Source: Oceaniglobus indicus (lineage in GTDB: Bacteria; Pseudomonadota; Alphaproteobacteria; Rhodobacterales; Rhodobacteraceae). From it: DNA of 64,000 nucleotides. The notes under the pieces are model-generated. The model was not told the DNA's origin and did no database searches. It saw nothing but the letters and a program-made list of their open reading frames with translations. How positions within the stretch are numbered: position 1 is the first letter of the stretch; every line of letters begins with the position of its first letter. The stretch lies in NCBI RefSeq assembly GCF_002751875.1, contig NZ_NMZM01000004.1, forward strand, positions 62,001 to 126,000, written 5' to 3'. The position numbers and the translations under genes are program-made. Positions 46,674-61,453 of the stretch are shown here, in pieces.

Positions 46674-47084
46674 TCAGTCGGCGACGTCCCGCATGGCGCG
46701 TTCGGCCTTCTTGCGCACCAGAACACTGCGCAGATCGTGCATGGCCAGCAGCAGATCGTCGGTGACCGCATCGATCTGATCGTCGGTGGCGCGGCTTTGC
46801 AGCCAGTGGGTGGTGGTGTTCAGGAAATCCACCGCGCGGTGGATATCGTCGACCTCGCGCCGTGCCAGAGTTTCGCGGCGACGGATCATCCAGTCTTCGA
46901 TGGCGGCCAGATCCTCGGGCGTCAGGGCGTGGCTGCCGTGGGGCTTGACCTCGTTGTTGCGGATGTTGACCACCGCAATCTGGTTCGTCTCGATCCGCCG
47001 CTGGCGCGGATCCTGTTCGACCCTGAACACGAACGCGCCGTTGTCACGGATACGAAAGTAATAGTCGGGCAGGTCAGCGGACAT
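46674..47084 (-). CDS. Conserved hypothetical protein
   Basis: A 136-residue soluble protein without recognised domain. It starts SADLPDYYFRIRDNGAFVFRV, a small beta-like segment, and continues as a helical region rich in Arg, Asp and Glu (EDWMIRRRETLARREVDD, VRKKAERAMRDVAD). No signal peptide or membrane segment. It lies seven bases after the aminotransferase stop on the same strand... in fact it begins at 47084 while that gene ends at 47092, so the two are almost certainly one operon. Function unknown. Confidence 0.7.
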   Translation of the reverse strand: MSADLPDYYFRIRDNGAFVFRVEQDPRQRRIETNQIAVVNIRNNEVKPHGSHALTPEDLAAIEDWMIRRRETLARREVDDIHRAVDFLNTTTHWLQSRATDDQIDAVTDDLLLAMHDLRSVLVRKKAERAMRDVAD

Positions 47085-47091
47085 GATGCGC

Positions 47092-48351
<1,260 letters not shown>

Positions 48352-48403
48352 TCAAGCCCAATCACGGATCCGGCCGGGCAAAGCCGAAATCAGGGAGAAT
48401 GTG

Positions 48404-48835
48404 ATGAGCGCAACCGCGACCGATCCGGACGCCGACGACGCGCGGAACTGGTATTCGAACGACACGGCCACCTTCGGCGATCGCCTGGCCGATGCGCGTG
48501 GTTTCGTGGGGATGAGCCAGGAAGACCTGGCGCGCCGCGTCGGTGTCAAGCTGAAGACCCTTGCGGCGTGGGAGAACGACCTGTCCGAACCGCGCGCGAA
48601 CCGTCTGGCGATGCTGTCGGGATTGCTGAACGTATCGTTGCGCTGGTTGTTGACTGGTGAGGGCGAGGGCCTGCCCAATCCGGACGAAACCCAGGAAATG
48701 CCTGCCGATATCAAGGATATCCTGACCGACCTGCGCCAGACCCAAAGTGATCTGACGCGCATGGCGGACCGTATCGGCCGGCTGGAAAAGCGGCTCAAGA
48801 CCGCTGTGCGCACGGGTGTTGCCGATGGATCATGA
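48404..48835 (+). CDS. Cro/C1-type helix-turn-helix regulator
   Basis: A 143-residue protein. The HTH (about residues 37-90) reads MSQEDLARRVGVKLKTLAAW, continuing to LNVSLRWLLTGEGEG, then a C-terminal coiled-coil-like stretch (LRQTQSDLTRMADRIGRLEKRL) that may drive oligomerisation. Targets are unknown. The ATG at 48404 follows CAGGGAGAATGTG. It overlaps sdhE by 11 bases, so both are co-translated. Confidence 0.85.
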   Translation: MSATATDPDADDARNWYSNDTATFGDRLADARGFVGMSQEDLARRVGVKLKTLAAWENDLSEPRANRLAMLSGLLNVSLRWLLTGEGEGLPNPDETQEMPADIKDILTDLRQTQSDLTRMADRIGRLEKRLKTAVRTGVADGS

Positions 48836-49088
48836 AAGCCGCGAGCATCGCCTGAAGCGGTTGGCCATGCGCAGCATGCGCCGTGGGATCAAGGAGATGG
48901 ACCTGATCCTGGGCGCCTATTCCGACGCCGGGCTGGACCGGCTGACGCCGGGCGATCTGGATCTTTACGACGCCCTGTTGTCGGAAAACGATCACGATCT
49001 CTATCAATGGGTCACCGGCCAGACGCCGGTACCGGCCCATTATGACGCGCTGATTTCGGATATCGCGCGCCACGCCGGCGCCCGTTGA
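48825..49088 (+). CDS. sdhE: FAD assembly factor SdhE
   Basis: An 87-residue helical protein of the SdhE/Sdh5 family with the key RRGIKEMDLILG motif (the RGxxE core), which promotes covalent flavin attachment to succinate dehydrogenase. Length and motif position are normal. The gene starts inside the end of the HTH regulator gene; sdh genes themselves are not in the window. Confidence 0.93.
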   Translation: MDHESREHRLKRLAMRSMRRGIKEMDLILGAYSDAGLDRLTPGDLDLYDALLSENDHDLYQWVTGQTPVPAHYDALISDIARHAGAR

Positions 49089-49170
49089 GGCGGATCATCC
49101 TGAAGTTTGCGTTTAATTAAGTTTTCTGCGTCAAAGCTGGACCCCGGAACAGTTGATGGCGGAGAGAATG

Positions 49171-49668
49171 ATGAGTGTGCATGAACGTTTGGACAGCGTC
49201 GGCGATCGCGGTTTCATGTCCGAATACCTGGATTGTCTTTCTCTTGTCGAACGCCTGCATCGTTTGCTGCTGGACGTTCTGAAAGACGAATTCGAACGGA
49301 TGGGCGTGCTCGAGATCAATCCCGTGCAGGCGCTGTTGCTGTTCAACGTCGGTGATCACGAGGTCACGGCGGGCGAGCTCAAGAGCCGCGGCTATTACCA
49401 GGGCTCGAACGTGTCCTACAATCTCAAGAAGCTGGTCGAGATGGAATACATGCATCACCAGCGGTGCGGTATCGACCGGCGCGCGGTCCGCGTGAAGCTG
49501 ACCCCGAAGGGGCGCGCGGTGCATGACGTGGTGCACAAGCTGTTCGCGCGCCATGCCGACGGCCTGCAATCGCGCGGCGTGCTGGGCGCGGATGGGATCG
49601 AAGTCATCAATGCGTCCCTGCGCCGCGTCGAACGGTATTGGACCGACCAGATCCGCTATATCTATTAG
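49171..49668 (+). CDS. MarR-family regulator, LdtR-like
   Basis: A 165-residue winged-helix regulator. It has YLDCLSLVERLHRLLLDVLKDE, INPVQALLLFNVGDHEVTAGEL, the recognition region GYYQGSNVSYNLKKLVEMEY and a wing with DRRAVRVKLTPKG. The set resembles LdtR of Rhizobiales, which controls an L,D-transpeptidase and osmotic tolerance. That link is inferred from memory of the family. The ATG at 49171 has the best spacing to GGAGAGA; ATGs at 49156 and 49168 are alternatives. Confidence 0.82.
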   Translation: MSVHERLDSVGDRGFMSEYLDCLSLVERLHRLLLDVLKDEFERMGVLEINPVQALLLFNVGDHEVTAGELKSRGYYQGSNVSYNLKKLVEMEYMHHQRCGIDRRAVRVKLTPKGRAVHDVVHKLFARHADGLQSRGVLGADGIEVINASLRRVERYWTDQIRYIY

Positions 49669-49743
49669 CGGGCGGCCATCCGGCCCCCGGGGCCGAACCG
49701 ACGGCGCGGGCGGGAAGGGTGTTGCCCATCCCGCCCTTACCGC

Positions 49744-50172
49744 TCACCAGTGGCCGGTGTTTTCCATGCTTGCCCAGGGTTCCTGCTTTTCAAGCGGATC
49801 GCCCATCTGCAGCAGTTCGACCGAGATGTTGTCGGGCGAGCGGACGAACGCCATGTGCCCGTCGCGGGGCGGGCGGTTAATGGTCACGCCGTTGTCCATC
49901 AGGTGTTGGCAGATGTCATAGATATTCTCGACGCTATAGGCCAGATGACCGAAGTGCCTGCTGTCGCTGGGCAGGCCATCGTCGCCGTCCCAGTTCCACG
50001 TCATCTCGACCGCGGCGTCTTCCTGACCCGGCGGTGACATGAACACCAGCGAGAACCGCCCGCTTTCGCTGTCCTTGCGGCGCGTCTCGACGAGGCCCAG
50101 CAGTTCATAGAACGCCTTGGATTTCTCGAGGTCCTTCACCCGGACCATGGTATGCAGATACTTGATTTTCAT
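49744..50172 (-). CDS. gloA: VOC-family lactoylglutathione lyase-like protein (glyoxalase I)
   Basis: A 142-residue VOC metalloprotein with paired beta-alpha-beta-beta-beta units: KYLHTMVRVKDLEKSKAFYELLG and FGHLAYSVENIYDICQHLMD. Metal ligands expected in this family are His of LHTMVRV, Glu of VEMTWNW, His of GHLAY and Glu of SVELLQ, all present. It would convert the methylglyoxal-glutathione adduct to lactoylglutathione. ATG at 50172 follows AGGAGGCATCT. It stands alone. Confidence 0.88.
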   Translation of the reverse strand: MKIKYLHTMVRVKDLEKSKAFYELLGLVETRRKDSESGRFSLVFMSPPGQEDAAVEMTWNWDGDDGLPSDSRHFGHLAYSVENIYDICQHLMDNGVTINRPPRDGHMAFVRSPDNISVELLQMGDPLEKQEPWASMENTGHW

Positions 50173-50249
50173 AGATGCCTCCTGTCTTGCCGGTGGCAGC
50201 ATAGTGATTTGGCACCGGTTTGACAGGGGTCGTTTCCGCGCCGCCGGCC

Positions 50250-51605
50250 TCAGAAGACCGAGCGAAATCCGACCTCGACACCAAGGTTGCGGGTGTCATA
50301 CAGATCGACGTCCGAATCCCGCGTGTTTCCGTTCAGCGAGACGGTCGGTGCAAAGCCGTAGAAATCGGTTTCGGCAAAGAACAACTCCAGGCCCAAACCT
50401 TTCGTGACATCGCGTCGTCCGTCGATCGTGTACGGGCTGTCATCGAATTCGCGCACCGCAAGTTCGCCGCGCAGGGTCACGAAGGCCCCAAGCACCGGTT
50501 TCGGCAATTGATAGCTTGCCACCACGCTCCCGAAGGTGAAATCGAGATCGTCGCGGTCTGACACGGAACGGCGCAAATTGCCGCCAAAGCTGACGCGCGC
50601 CCCGTTTGCAAGCGTGCGATACAGCGTTCCGTCCAGCGCCACCGCATTGGCGGTGTCGCCGCCGCCGTCGTGGCGTTTCTGGGTTTCCAGGTCCAACCCG
50701 ACCTGCGCTATCGAAGTCGGGCTCACCTGAAACCGGGTGTAGGCGCCGATCCGGGCATAGTCGGTCAACGCATCGCCGCCATACCAGTTTTTGCCAAGCG
50801 TCAGCCGCGTGCCGGTGAACCGCTTCTTTGCGCCGCGGCCCGTGATCCATTCACGCCCCAAGGTCAGCTGTGCGGCGGTAAAAGCGAAATCCGACCCCTT
50901 GGCATCCGGGGCGATGGATTTGGCTTCGCTCGACAGCGAATAGGTCTGATGCTGCAGGCTGAGCGTCAGGTCGGTTTTCGCCGTCGCGCTTTCCTTCAGA
51001 CGATACCGGAAGGCGCCCGAGGCGGAATACTGCACCCCCGAAAGCGCGCGGGCGGTGCCGTTCAGGGTCAGCGGCAGGCCGAACCAGTTGAACGTGTCGG
51101 TTGTCGATCCGTTGTTTGCGTTCGACGTCGGCGAGATGTTGAAGCTGAGGCTGGTCTGCAGCGGGTTCGACGCCTGCACATAGCGAAAATCGCGGATGGC
51201 CTGGCGGCGGCGGTTCTCGCTCGGCGCGTTGTGGGCCGCGCGGCGCAACCAGAACTGCGCGCGCGTCTTCTTGCCGTCCGAGGCCAGGGCCTGCGCCACC
51301 AGGGTGGCCGCGCTGAACTTTTCGGCCGGTGTGTCCGCAATGCTCCACGCTTGCCGCCCGGCCTTTTCGGCGGCCGCATACTGCCCAAGGTTGCGCAATG
51401 CCCGCGAGCGGACGTTCAGCGCCACCGAATCGCCGGCGTCACGCGCCAGCAATGCGTCGGTCAGCGTCAGCGCCGCGCGCGCATCGCCCACCCCCACGGC
51501 GCGGATCGCGGCCGCGCGCATGTCGTTCGGGGTCAGCGTCTGGGCCTGCGCCAGCGATACTGGGCACAGGACCAGGGACATGGCCAGGCAGGCGGAACGC
51601 AGCAT
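50250..51605 (-). CDS. Slam: surface lipoprotein assembly modifier
   Basis: A 451-residue outer-membrane protein. After a signal peptide (cleavage near AQAQ) comes a TPR-like helical domain of about 130 residues (AALTLTDALLARDAGDSVALNVRSRAL, interrupted for space), then a beta barrel of the DUF560/Slam type rich in alternating strands and ending in Phe (VEVGFRSVF), the OMP terminal signal. Slam proteins move lipoproteins across the outer membrane to the cell surface. The gene starts seven bases after the stop of a lipoprotein gene, which is therefore its probable client. Confidence 0.88.
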   Translation of the reverse strand: MLRSACLAMSLVLCPVSLAQAQTLTPNDMRAAAIRAVGVGDARAALTLTDALLARDAGDSVALNVRSRALRNLGQYAAAEKAGRQAWSIADTPAEKFSAATLVAQALASDGKKTRAQFWLRRAAHNAPSENRRRQAIRDFRYVQASNPLQTSLSFNISPTSNANNGSTTDTFNWFGLPLTLNGTARALSGVQYSASGAFRYRLKESATAKTDLTLSLQHQTYSLSSEAKSIAPDAKGSDFAFTAAQLTLGREWITGRGAKKRFTGTRLTLGKNWYGGDALTDYARIGAYTRFQVSPTSIAQVGLDLETQKRHDGGGDTANAVALDGTLYRTLANGARVSFGGNLRRSVSDRDDLDFTFGSVVASYQLPKPVLGAFVTLRGELAVREFDDSPYTIDGRRDVTKGLGLELFFAETDFYGFAPTVSLNGNTRDSDVDLYDTRNLGVEVGFRSVF

Positions 51606-51612
51606 TCGGGCC

Positions 51613-52644
51613 TCAGGGATTACGGTAGACGATGAAGCCGCCGGTTTCGCGAACCGTCCCGAAATCCGGACGCGGATCGGTCGAGGTGATGACAACGACA
51701 CCGGTGATCTCTGCCGCGTCCTGGCCCGATACCACCGCATAGTAATTGCCGCTTTCGAACTCGCTATTGCCCAGGATCGAATAGGCATCGCCCAGGATCT
51801 CGCCGTTCGGATCGGTGGTGCCGGCACCGACCCGGAACTGGATCATCGGCAAGGCTCCGATTCGCCCGTCGGGATTGTCGGCGTTATATGCGGCGATGAC
51901 GTCCTGGGTTACGTCCTGGCCCAGAATGTCGAAGATCCGCCGGTTGGTGAACGCCGCCCGGACGCCCTGACCGCTGTTGAAATCTTCGAAATCGACCTCG
52001 ATGGCGGCGTCAGCCGAGGTGTATTCCAGTCCGCCCCTGCTGTTGAAATCGCGCAGGCCGGCATAGGAGCCTTCATACGACCCTTGTCCGGTTGTCGGCA
52101 GGGTCACCCCGCCGTCGCGCTGGTAGATGAAGCCGCCGAAACCATAGGGTATGTAGCTGCCGGTCCGCACGATGGCGAATTCGGAATTGCCACTGGTAGA
52201 TACGCCGTAGATGGCGCGGTACGCGAATTGGCTGACCGGCCGACCGTTTATCAGGTCGACGGCAGGATCGGTGTTTTCATAGACGGCGAAGGGTCCAAGG
52301 CTGCTGACCGCCGAGGCGCGGATGTAATCGCTACGCCCTTCGGTATCGCCATCGAATGCCAGATTGTTCACGGTGAACGTGTCGGTTGTGCCGTCGTACG
52401 AGATATCGCGGGCGAATCCGTTGCCGTCTTCTGTCAGCGCTTCGCGCCGGAAAATCGAGTTGTCGGGTGTGGGACTGGCGGTGCCCGGCGGCAGACCTTC
52501 GCGCGAAATCGGAGTGCCATCGTCACCCGCGCCGCCATTCTCGGATCCGTCATTGCCATCGGTCGGATCGAAGGGGTTGTTCGCGTCGCTTCCGCATGCG
52601 GCAAGCGCAAGGAAGGCCCCGAGGGCGATGTATCTGGGGATCAT
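51613..52644 (-). CDS. Probable Slam-dependent surface lipoprotein
   Basis: A 343-residue lipoprotein with lipobox LALAAC at about residues 12-17. A linker of some 30 residues rich in Asn, Asp and Gly (NNPFDPTDGNDGSENGGAGD) follows, typical of surface-tethered lipoproteins. The rest is predicted beta-rich with a YEGSYAGLRDFNSRGGLEY segment and a barrel-like C-terminal half, which resembles transferrin-binding-protein-like Slam clients. The ligand is unknown. It lies directly upstream of the Slam gene (seven-base gap) and diverges from thyA. Confidence 0.8.
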   Translation of the reverse strand: MIPRYIALGAFLALAACGSDANNPFDPTDGNDGSENGGAGDDGTPISREGLPPGTASPTPDNSIFRREALTEDGNGFARDISYDGTTDTFTVNNLAFDGDTEGRSDYIRASAVSSLGPFAVYENTDPAVDLINGRPVSQFAYRAIYGVSTSGNSEFAIVRTGSYIPYGFGGFIYQRDGGVTLPTTGQGSYEGSYAGLRDFNSRGGLEYTSADAAIEVDFEDFNSGQGVRAAFTNRRIFDILGQDVTQDVIAAYNADNPDGRIGALPMIQFRVGAGTTDPNGEILGDAYSILGNSEFESGNYYAVVSGQDAAEITGVVVITSTDPRPDFGTVRETGGFIVYRNP

Positions 52645-52831
52645 GGTGTGCCTGTCCACTGCTTTGTTTTGCCGATTTGTCGCAGCGGGTCCGCTGATGT
52701 GTCAAGCAACGGTGTGATCGCTTGGCCTTTTGCGGTCTGCCGTGTGTTGAAAGCTACACCATTTTCGTGGTCCAAGTGCGGGACGGCGACAAGGCCGTCG
52801 CCCTGATTCCCGACAGGCGAGGATTCGCGCC

Positions 52832-53665
52832 ATGCAACAATATCATTCCGCCTTGCGTCATATCCTGGAGCACGGAACGCCGTCCGACGACCGCACCGGC
52901 ACCGGCACCCTGTCGTGTTTCGGAATGCAGCAGCGGTATCGGCTGGCCGACGGATTTCCTCTGGTCACGACGAAAAAGGTGCATCTGCGGTCGATCATCC
53001 ACGAACTTCTGTGGTTCCTGTCGGGCGATACCAACATCCGTTATCTGAACGAGAACGGCGTCTCGATCTGGAATGAATGGGCCGATGCGAATGGCGACCT
53101 CGGGCCGGTTTACGGCGCGCAGTGGCGGCATTTCCCGGCGCTGGTGCCGACAGGAACATCGGACGATGAGGGCGCGCTGTATCGGGCGCGCACCATCGAT
53201 CAGATCGCCGATCTGGTCGATGCGATCCGCAAGACGCCCGACAGTCGCCGGTTGATCGTGTCGGCGTGGAACCCGGGCGAGGTGCCGGACATGGCGCTGC
53301 CGCCGTGCCATACGCTGTGGCAGGTGCGGGTATTGAACGGGACGCTGCACCTGCAACTCTATCAACGGTCTGCCGACATGTTTCTGGGCGTGCCGTTCAA
53401 CATCGCGTCCTATGCGCTGCTGACCCACATGCTGGCCCATGTCACCGGCTATGTGCCCGGCGATTTCATCCACTCGATTGGCGATGCGCATATCTATTCC
53501 AACCACATGGAGCAGGTGGCAACACAACTGGCACGCACGCCCAAGCCGCTGCCGCGCCTGAATATCCGGCGTGACGTGCCGTCGATCTTCGATTTCACCT
53601 ATGATGATTTCGAGGTGCTGGATTACGATCCCGATCCGGCGATCCGCGCGCCGGTGGCGGTCTGA
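52832..53665 (+). CDS. thyA: Thymidylate synthase
   Basis: A 277-residue enzyme making dTMP from dUMP with methylenetetrahydrofolate. Motifs are [12 protein letters not shown], the catalytic Cys in [29 protein letters not shown] and HIYSNHMEQ. Its TGA overlaps the folA ATG by one base (TGATG, 53663-53667), so dihydrofolate made here is recycled by the co-translated reductase. A small insertion (about residues 105-118) before the dUMP site is within family range. Confidence 0.97.
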   Translation: MQQYHSALRHILEHGTPSDDRTGTGTLSCFGMQQRYRLADGFPLVTTKKVHLRSIIHELLWFLSGDTNIRYLNENGVSIWNEWADANGDLGPVYGAQWRHFPALVPTGTSDDEGALYRARTIDQIADLVDAIRKTPDSRRLIVSAWNPGEVPDMALPPCHTLWQVRVLNGTLHLQLYQRSADMFLGVPFNIASYALLTHMLAHVTGYVPGDFIHSIGDAHIYSNHMEQVATQLARTPKPLPRLNIRRDVPSIFDFTYDDFEVLDYDPDPAIRAPVAV

Positions 53666-54144
53666 TGCTGTCGCTGGTGGTCGCCCGCGCCCGGGATGGG
53701 GCGATCGGGAAAAACGGCGCCATTCCGTGGCGCGCACCCGAGGATCTGGCGTTCTTCCAGCGCGAGACGACGGGCGGCGCGTTGATCATGGGGCGGCGAA
53801 CCTGGGAAAGCCTGCCGGTGAAGCCGCTGAAGAACCGGTTGAACCTTGTCGTTTCGTCCTCGACGGCGCTGGATGCCGAACACGTCTTTGCCGATCCGAT
53901 GGCAGCCGTCGCCTTTGCCGAAACACAGGGGCACCGGCGGATCTATGGCATCGGCGGCGCGCGCATCTACGCCGCTCTGATGGCTGCGGCGGATCGGCTT
54001 TTGATCACCGAGGTCGACACCGTGGTGCCCGATGCCGACGCGTATTTTCCCGACGTGGACCTGTCGCATTGGCGCAGTCTCGGCTCGCAGAAGCTGCGCG
54101 CTGACGACCCTGCGTGTGTCCTGCACGAATGGCTGCGGCGGTGA
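53665..54144 (+). CDS. folA: Dihydrofolate reductase
   Basis: A 159-residue DHFR: it begins LSLVVARARDGAIGKNGAIPW, the catalytic acidic residue is in RAPEDLAFFQRET, and IMGRRTWESLP and IYGIGGARIYAALM bind NADPH. It regenerates tetrahydrofolate after ThyA. Coupled to thyA by one-base overlap. Confidence 0.96.
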   Translation: MLSLVVARARDGAIGKNGAIPWRAPEDLAFFQRETTGGALIMGRRTWESLPVKPLKNRLNLVVSSSTALDAEHVFADPMAAVAFAETQGHRRIYGIGGARIYAALMAAADRLLITEVDTVVPDADAYFPDVDLSHWRSLGSQKLRADDPACVLHEWLRR

Positions 54145-54225
54145 ATCGCGGCGAACTGACAGGATGACAATCCCGTGCATTCACGTCATGATCACGACAT
54201 CGTTCCTTAATCATGGCCAGACCCG

Positions 54226-54561
54226 ATGACGACCCTCACTGTTTACGGCATTCCCACATGCGACACCTGCAAGAAAGCGATCAAGGCGCTGGAGGGGGCA
54301 GGGCACGATGTGACGTTCCGCGATATCCGCGCCGATCCGCTGAGCGCGTCCGAATGGGACCGGTTCATCGGCCAGTTCGGTGACCGTCTGGTCAACCGCG
54401 CCTCGACCACCTATCGGGGGCTGTCGGACTGGATGAAGGCGTCGGACGCGGAAGAGCAACTGGCCGCCCATCCGACCCTTATGAAGCGCCCGGTGATCGA
54501 AACCGAAGAGCGGCTTTACCTCGGATGGGACAGCGGCGTTCAGGCCGCGTTCCTGGAATAA
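54226..54561 (+). CDS. ArsC/Spx-family protein (YffB-like)
   Basis: A 111-residue thioredoxin-fold protein with CxxC in IPTCDTCKKAIKAL and the later LMKRPVIE. Family members are arsenate reductases, Spx regulators or YffB-like proteins. The CxxC and the lack of ars genes favour the YffB type, whose role is not well known. It lies 81 bases after folA in the same direction. Confidence 0.85.
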   Translation: MTTLTVYGIPTCDTCKKAIKALEGAGHDVTFRDIRADPLSASEWDRFIGQFGDRLVNRASTTYRGLSDWMKASDAEEQLAAHPTLMKRPVIETEERLYLGWDSGVQAAFLE

Positions 54562-54628
54562 CGTCTAAATTGCAACCGGATCGGCGGTTGCCGCGTAGAT
54601 ACTCGGAACCCAAAGCCGGAGTATCCCC

Positions 54629-55027
54629 ATGCAGATCGCCGTTCTCTATATCGTCACCAGCGCCGTTTTCCTGGCGGCTGACGCAGTCATGCTGCGCACA
54701 GTGATGAAGCCGCTGTTCGTCAAACACCTGGGGGACGCCGTGCTCGAATCGCCGCGTTTGGGGGCCGCTGTGGTGTTTTACCTGTTCTATGTCGCAGGCG
54801 CCCTGTGGCTGGTATCGATCCCGGCGCTGCGCGCCAATGATCCCACGGCGGCGCTGTTGAACGGCATGCTGCTGGGTGCGATCGCCTATGGCACGTACGA
54901 ATTCACCAGCTATTCGGTGATGCGCGACTGGTCGCTGCAACAGGTGGCGATCGATGGACTCTGGGGCACGGTCCTGACCGGGGTCAGCGTCTGGGTCGGC
55001 GTTCTGGCCGCACGTGCGGTCGGCTGA
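54629..55027 (+). CDS. DUF2177 membrane protein
   Basis: A 132-residue protein with four predicted membrane helices and the DUF2177 pattern (LAADAVMLRTVMKPLF, AVVFYLFYVAGALWLV, GIAYGTYEFTSYSV-like block, a TVLTGVSVWVG end). The function of the family is unknown. CCGGAG precedes the ATG. A hairpin shared with katG follows. Confidence 0.85.
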   Translation: MQIAVLYIVTSAVFLAADAVMLRTVMKPLFVKHLGDAVLESPRLGAAVVFYLFYVAGALWLVSIPALRANDPTAALLNGMLLGAIAYGTYEFTSYSVMRDWSLQQVAIDGLWGTVLTGVSVWVGVLAARAVG

Positions 55028-55035
55028 ACGGAATG

Positions 55036-55063
55036 AAACACCCCGGCGCGGGCCGGGGCGTTT
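55036..55063. terminator. Terminator-like hairpin between DUF2177 gene and katG
   Basis: CCCCGGC/GCCGGGG stem (55041-55047 and 55052-55058, loop GCGG), flanked by AAACA and CGTTT. It probably serves both converging genes. Confidence 0.7.
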
Positions 55064-55082
55064 CCATCTCTCGGGCGGTCGA

Positions 55083-58329
<3,247 letters not shown>

Positions 58330-58431
58330 CGTGGAAGATGGGCCGCGCGTATGCAGTGGCTGCGTGACAGGCCGTCTGTTACGCTTGGGCAAGCAACAGG
58401 GTCGTGGACCACAGGCGGAAGGGAATTCGAT

Positions 58432-58707
58432 ATGTCGTGCACAGCTACAAAATTGATCGAGGATGAACGGGTCATCGTCACACGGTTCGATTTCGAGCCG
58501 GGCGCCGAGACGGGCTGGCATCGCCATGGGCACGATTACGTCATCACCACGCTGACCCGGTGCATGATGCGGCTGGAGACGGCTGACGGCGTTCAGGAAA
58601 CCGATGTTCCGGCCGGAACCGCCTATCGCAAGAGCGAGGGGGTCGAGCACAACGTCATCAACCGCGGAAGCGAGACGATGAGCTTTATCGAGATCGAGCT
58701 GAAGTAG
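58432..58707 (+). CDS. Small cupin-domain protein
   Basis: A 91-residue single cupin with TRFDFEPGAETGWHRHGHDYV carrying the His cluster HRHGH (metal ligands) and a second motif VEHNVINRGSE. Small cupins of this kind include ligand-binding and dioxygenase-like proteins; no substrate can be assigned. Ribosome site GCGGAAGGGAATTCGAT. It lies alone after oxyR. Confidence 0.8.
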   Translation: MSCTATKLIEDERVIVTRFDFEPGAETGWHRHGHDYVITTLTRCMMRLETADGVQETDVPAGTAYRKSEGVEHNVINRGSETMSFIEIELK

Positions 58708-58789
58708 GGGTGCACTGGCGATGCTTCGGTGGGACGGGGTGACGCGCGGCTGCGCCGACGCCCCACCCACCGTCCCGCATCGGGCCGTG

Positions 58790-59740
58790 TCAGCCCGAAC
58801 AGCTGGCCCCGCCGAGGACACAGAACTTGGCGCAATGCGGGTGGTTCAGCGCAACGTCGCGTTCGGCCTCGGCCAGGGTCGCACCGAGCTCGAACTCCGG
58901 CGAATAAGGCAGCAGCGTGCAGGCCAGCACGGCCGGCCGTTCGGCCCCGCGTCGTTTCACCACCATGCGGGACGACGCGCACATCACCGAGTCGGGCGAC
59001 AGGTTCAGGATGTCCCAGCAGGCGGTCGTGATTTCGGGAACATCGACGTTTTCGTCCATTTCCGGGAACAGCACCGTCATGGCGGGGTTGTAGGCATCGA
59101 TGGCAAAGCCGTGTTCGGCGAACAGCGCCGCATATCCCGCGCGGCTGTCGGCGTCGGTGTCGCCCCAGACGGTGCGTCCGGCCACGGCCATGGGGATGGC
59201 CGCATCGCGCAGCCAGATCATGCCGTCGATGGTTTTCGCGAACGCACCCGCGCCGCGTTCATCGTCATGCAGGGCCGCGCTGTGGTGATCGACCGAGATA
59301 CGCAGCGTCAAGCGGCCGGGGAAATCATCGTTCAGGGCCGCCAATCCGGCGCGCACCGACTTGCGCATCATCGGGCGCATGGCGTTGGTCAGGATCAGAA
59401 CGTCATAGCCGCGATCCAACGCGGTCCGGGCCATGGCGATCATGTCGGGGTTCATGAAGGGTTCGCCCCCGGTAAACGCGATCTCGCGCACATTCCAGCG
59501 CCGCTGTTCGAGCTGGTCGAGGTAATCGGCCACCTCTGCCGCGGTGATATAGACCAGCGCATCGTTGGTCGGCGAGCTGGCGATATAGCAATTGGCGCAT
59601 TCGATGTTGCAGAGCGTTCCCGTGTTGAACCAGAGTGTTTGCGGATTGCTGAGGGCCACGGTCGCGCGGGGCTGGCCCGTTGCGGTGATGGCGGGATCAC
59701 GGAATTTTGCCGGATCCAGGGTCGGGACATTGTCTTTCAT
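58790..59740 (-). CDS. Radical SAM protein with extra C-terminal cysteines
   Basis: A 316-residue radical SAM protein. The cluster motif is CNIECANC (CxxxCxxC) in TLCNIECANCYIASS, the SAM-binding GGEP is in IAFTGGEPF, and the barrel continues with LTLRISVDHH. The last third holds additional cysteines (TACW, VMCASS, LACTLL, and HCAKFCVLGGASCSG at the very end), which may bind an auxiliary iron-sulfur cluster. No precursor peptide or obvious partner is adjacent. Reaction unknown. GGAGCGTCCCG precedes the ATG. Confidence 0.82.
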   Translation of the reverse strand: MKDNVPTLDPAKFRDPAITATGQPRATVALSNPQTLWFNTGTLCNIECANCYIASSPTNDALVYITAAEVADYLDQLEQRRWNVREIAFTGGEPFMNPDMIAMARTALDRGYDVLILTNAMRPMMRKSVRAGLAALNDDFPGRLTLRISVDHHSAALHDDERGAGAFAKTIDGMIWLRDAAIPMAVAGRTVWGDTDADSRAGYAALFAEHGFAIDAYNPAMTVLFPEMDENVDVPEITTACWDILNLSPDSVMCASSRMVVKRRGAERPAVLACTLLPYSPEFELGATLAEAERDVALNHPHCAKFCVLGGASCSG

Positions 59741-59886
59741 CGGGACGCTCCGGGCAATTGATCCGGTTCAGTTAACCCGCAGCGTCCGTGTCGAAAACCC
59801 CGGCAAACGGCCATGACGTGGTTGTGAAGCCGATTGGCCCTGCTAGACAGGACGCAATGCGGGCAGTATGACGCGAATGGAAAACG

Positions 59887-59898
59887 GTTAGCGCTAAC
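59887..59898. promoter_or_regulatory. LacI-type palindromic operator upstream of zwf
   Basis: GTTAGCGCTAAC, a perfect 12-base palindrome with a central CG pair, 33 bases before the zwf ATG. The pattern is typical of LacI-family sugar regulators. It would sit in the core promoter or leader and could repress the zwf-pgl-pgi operon. Confidence 0.6.
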
Positions 59899-59931
59899 GG
59901 AAAGCTGGCGCAGGAACACACGAGGTGAACC

Positions 59932-61386
<1,455 letters not shown>

Positions 61387-61453
61387 CAACAGCGTGACGC
61401 GGACGCGCCGTTGTCGTATCCTTCGGGTTGAGACGATAAAGCGAGGCTGAGCG

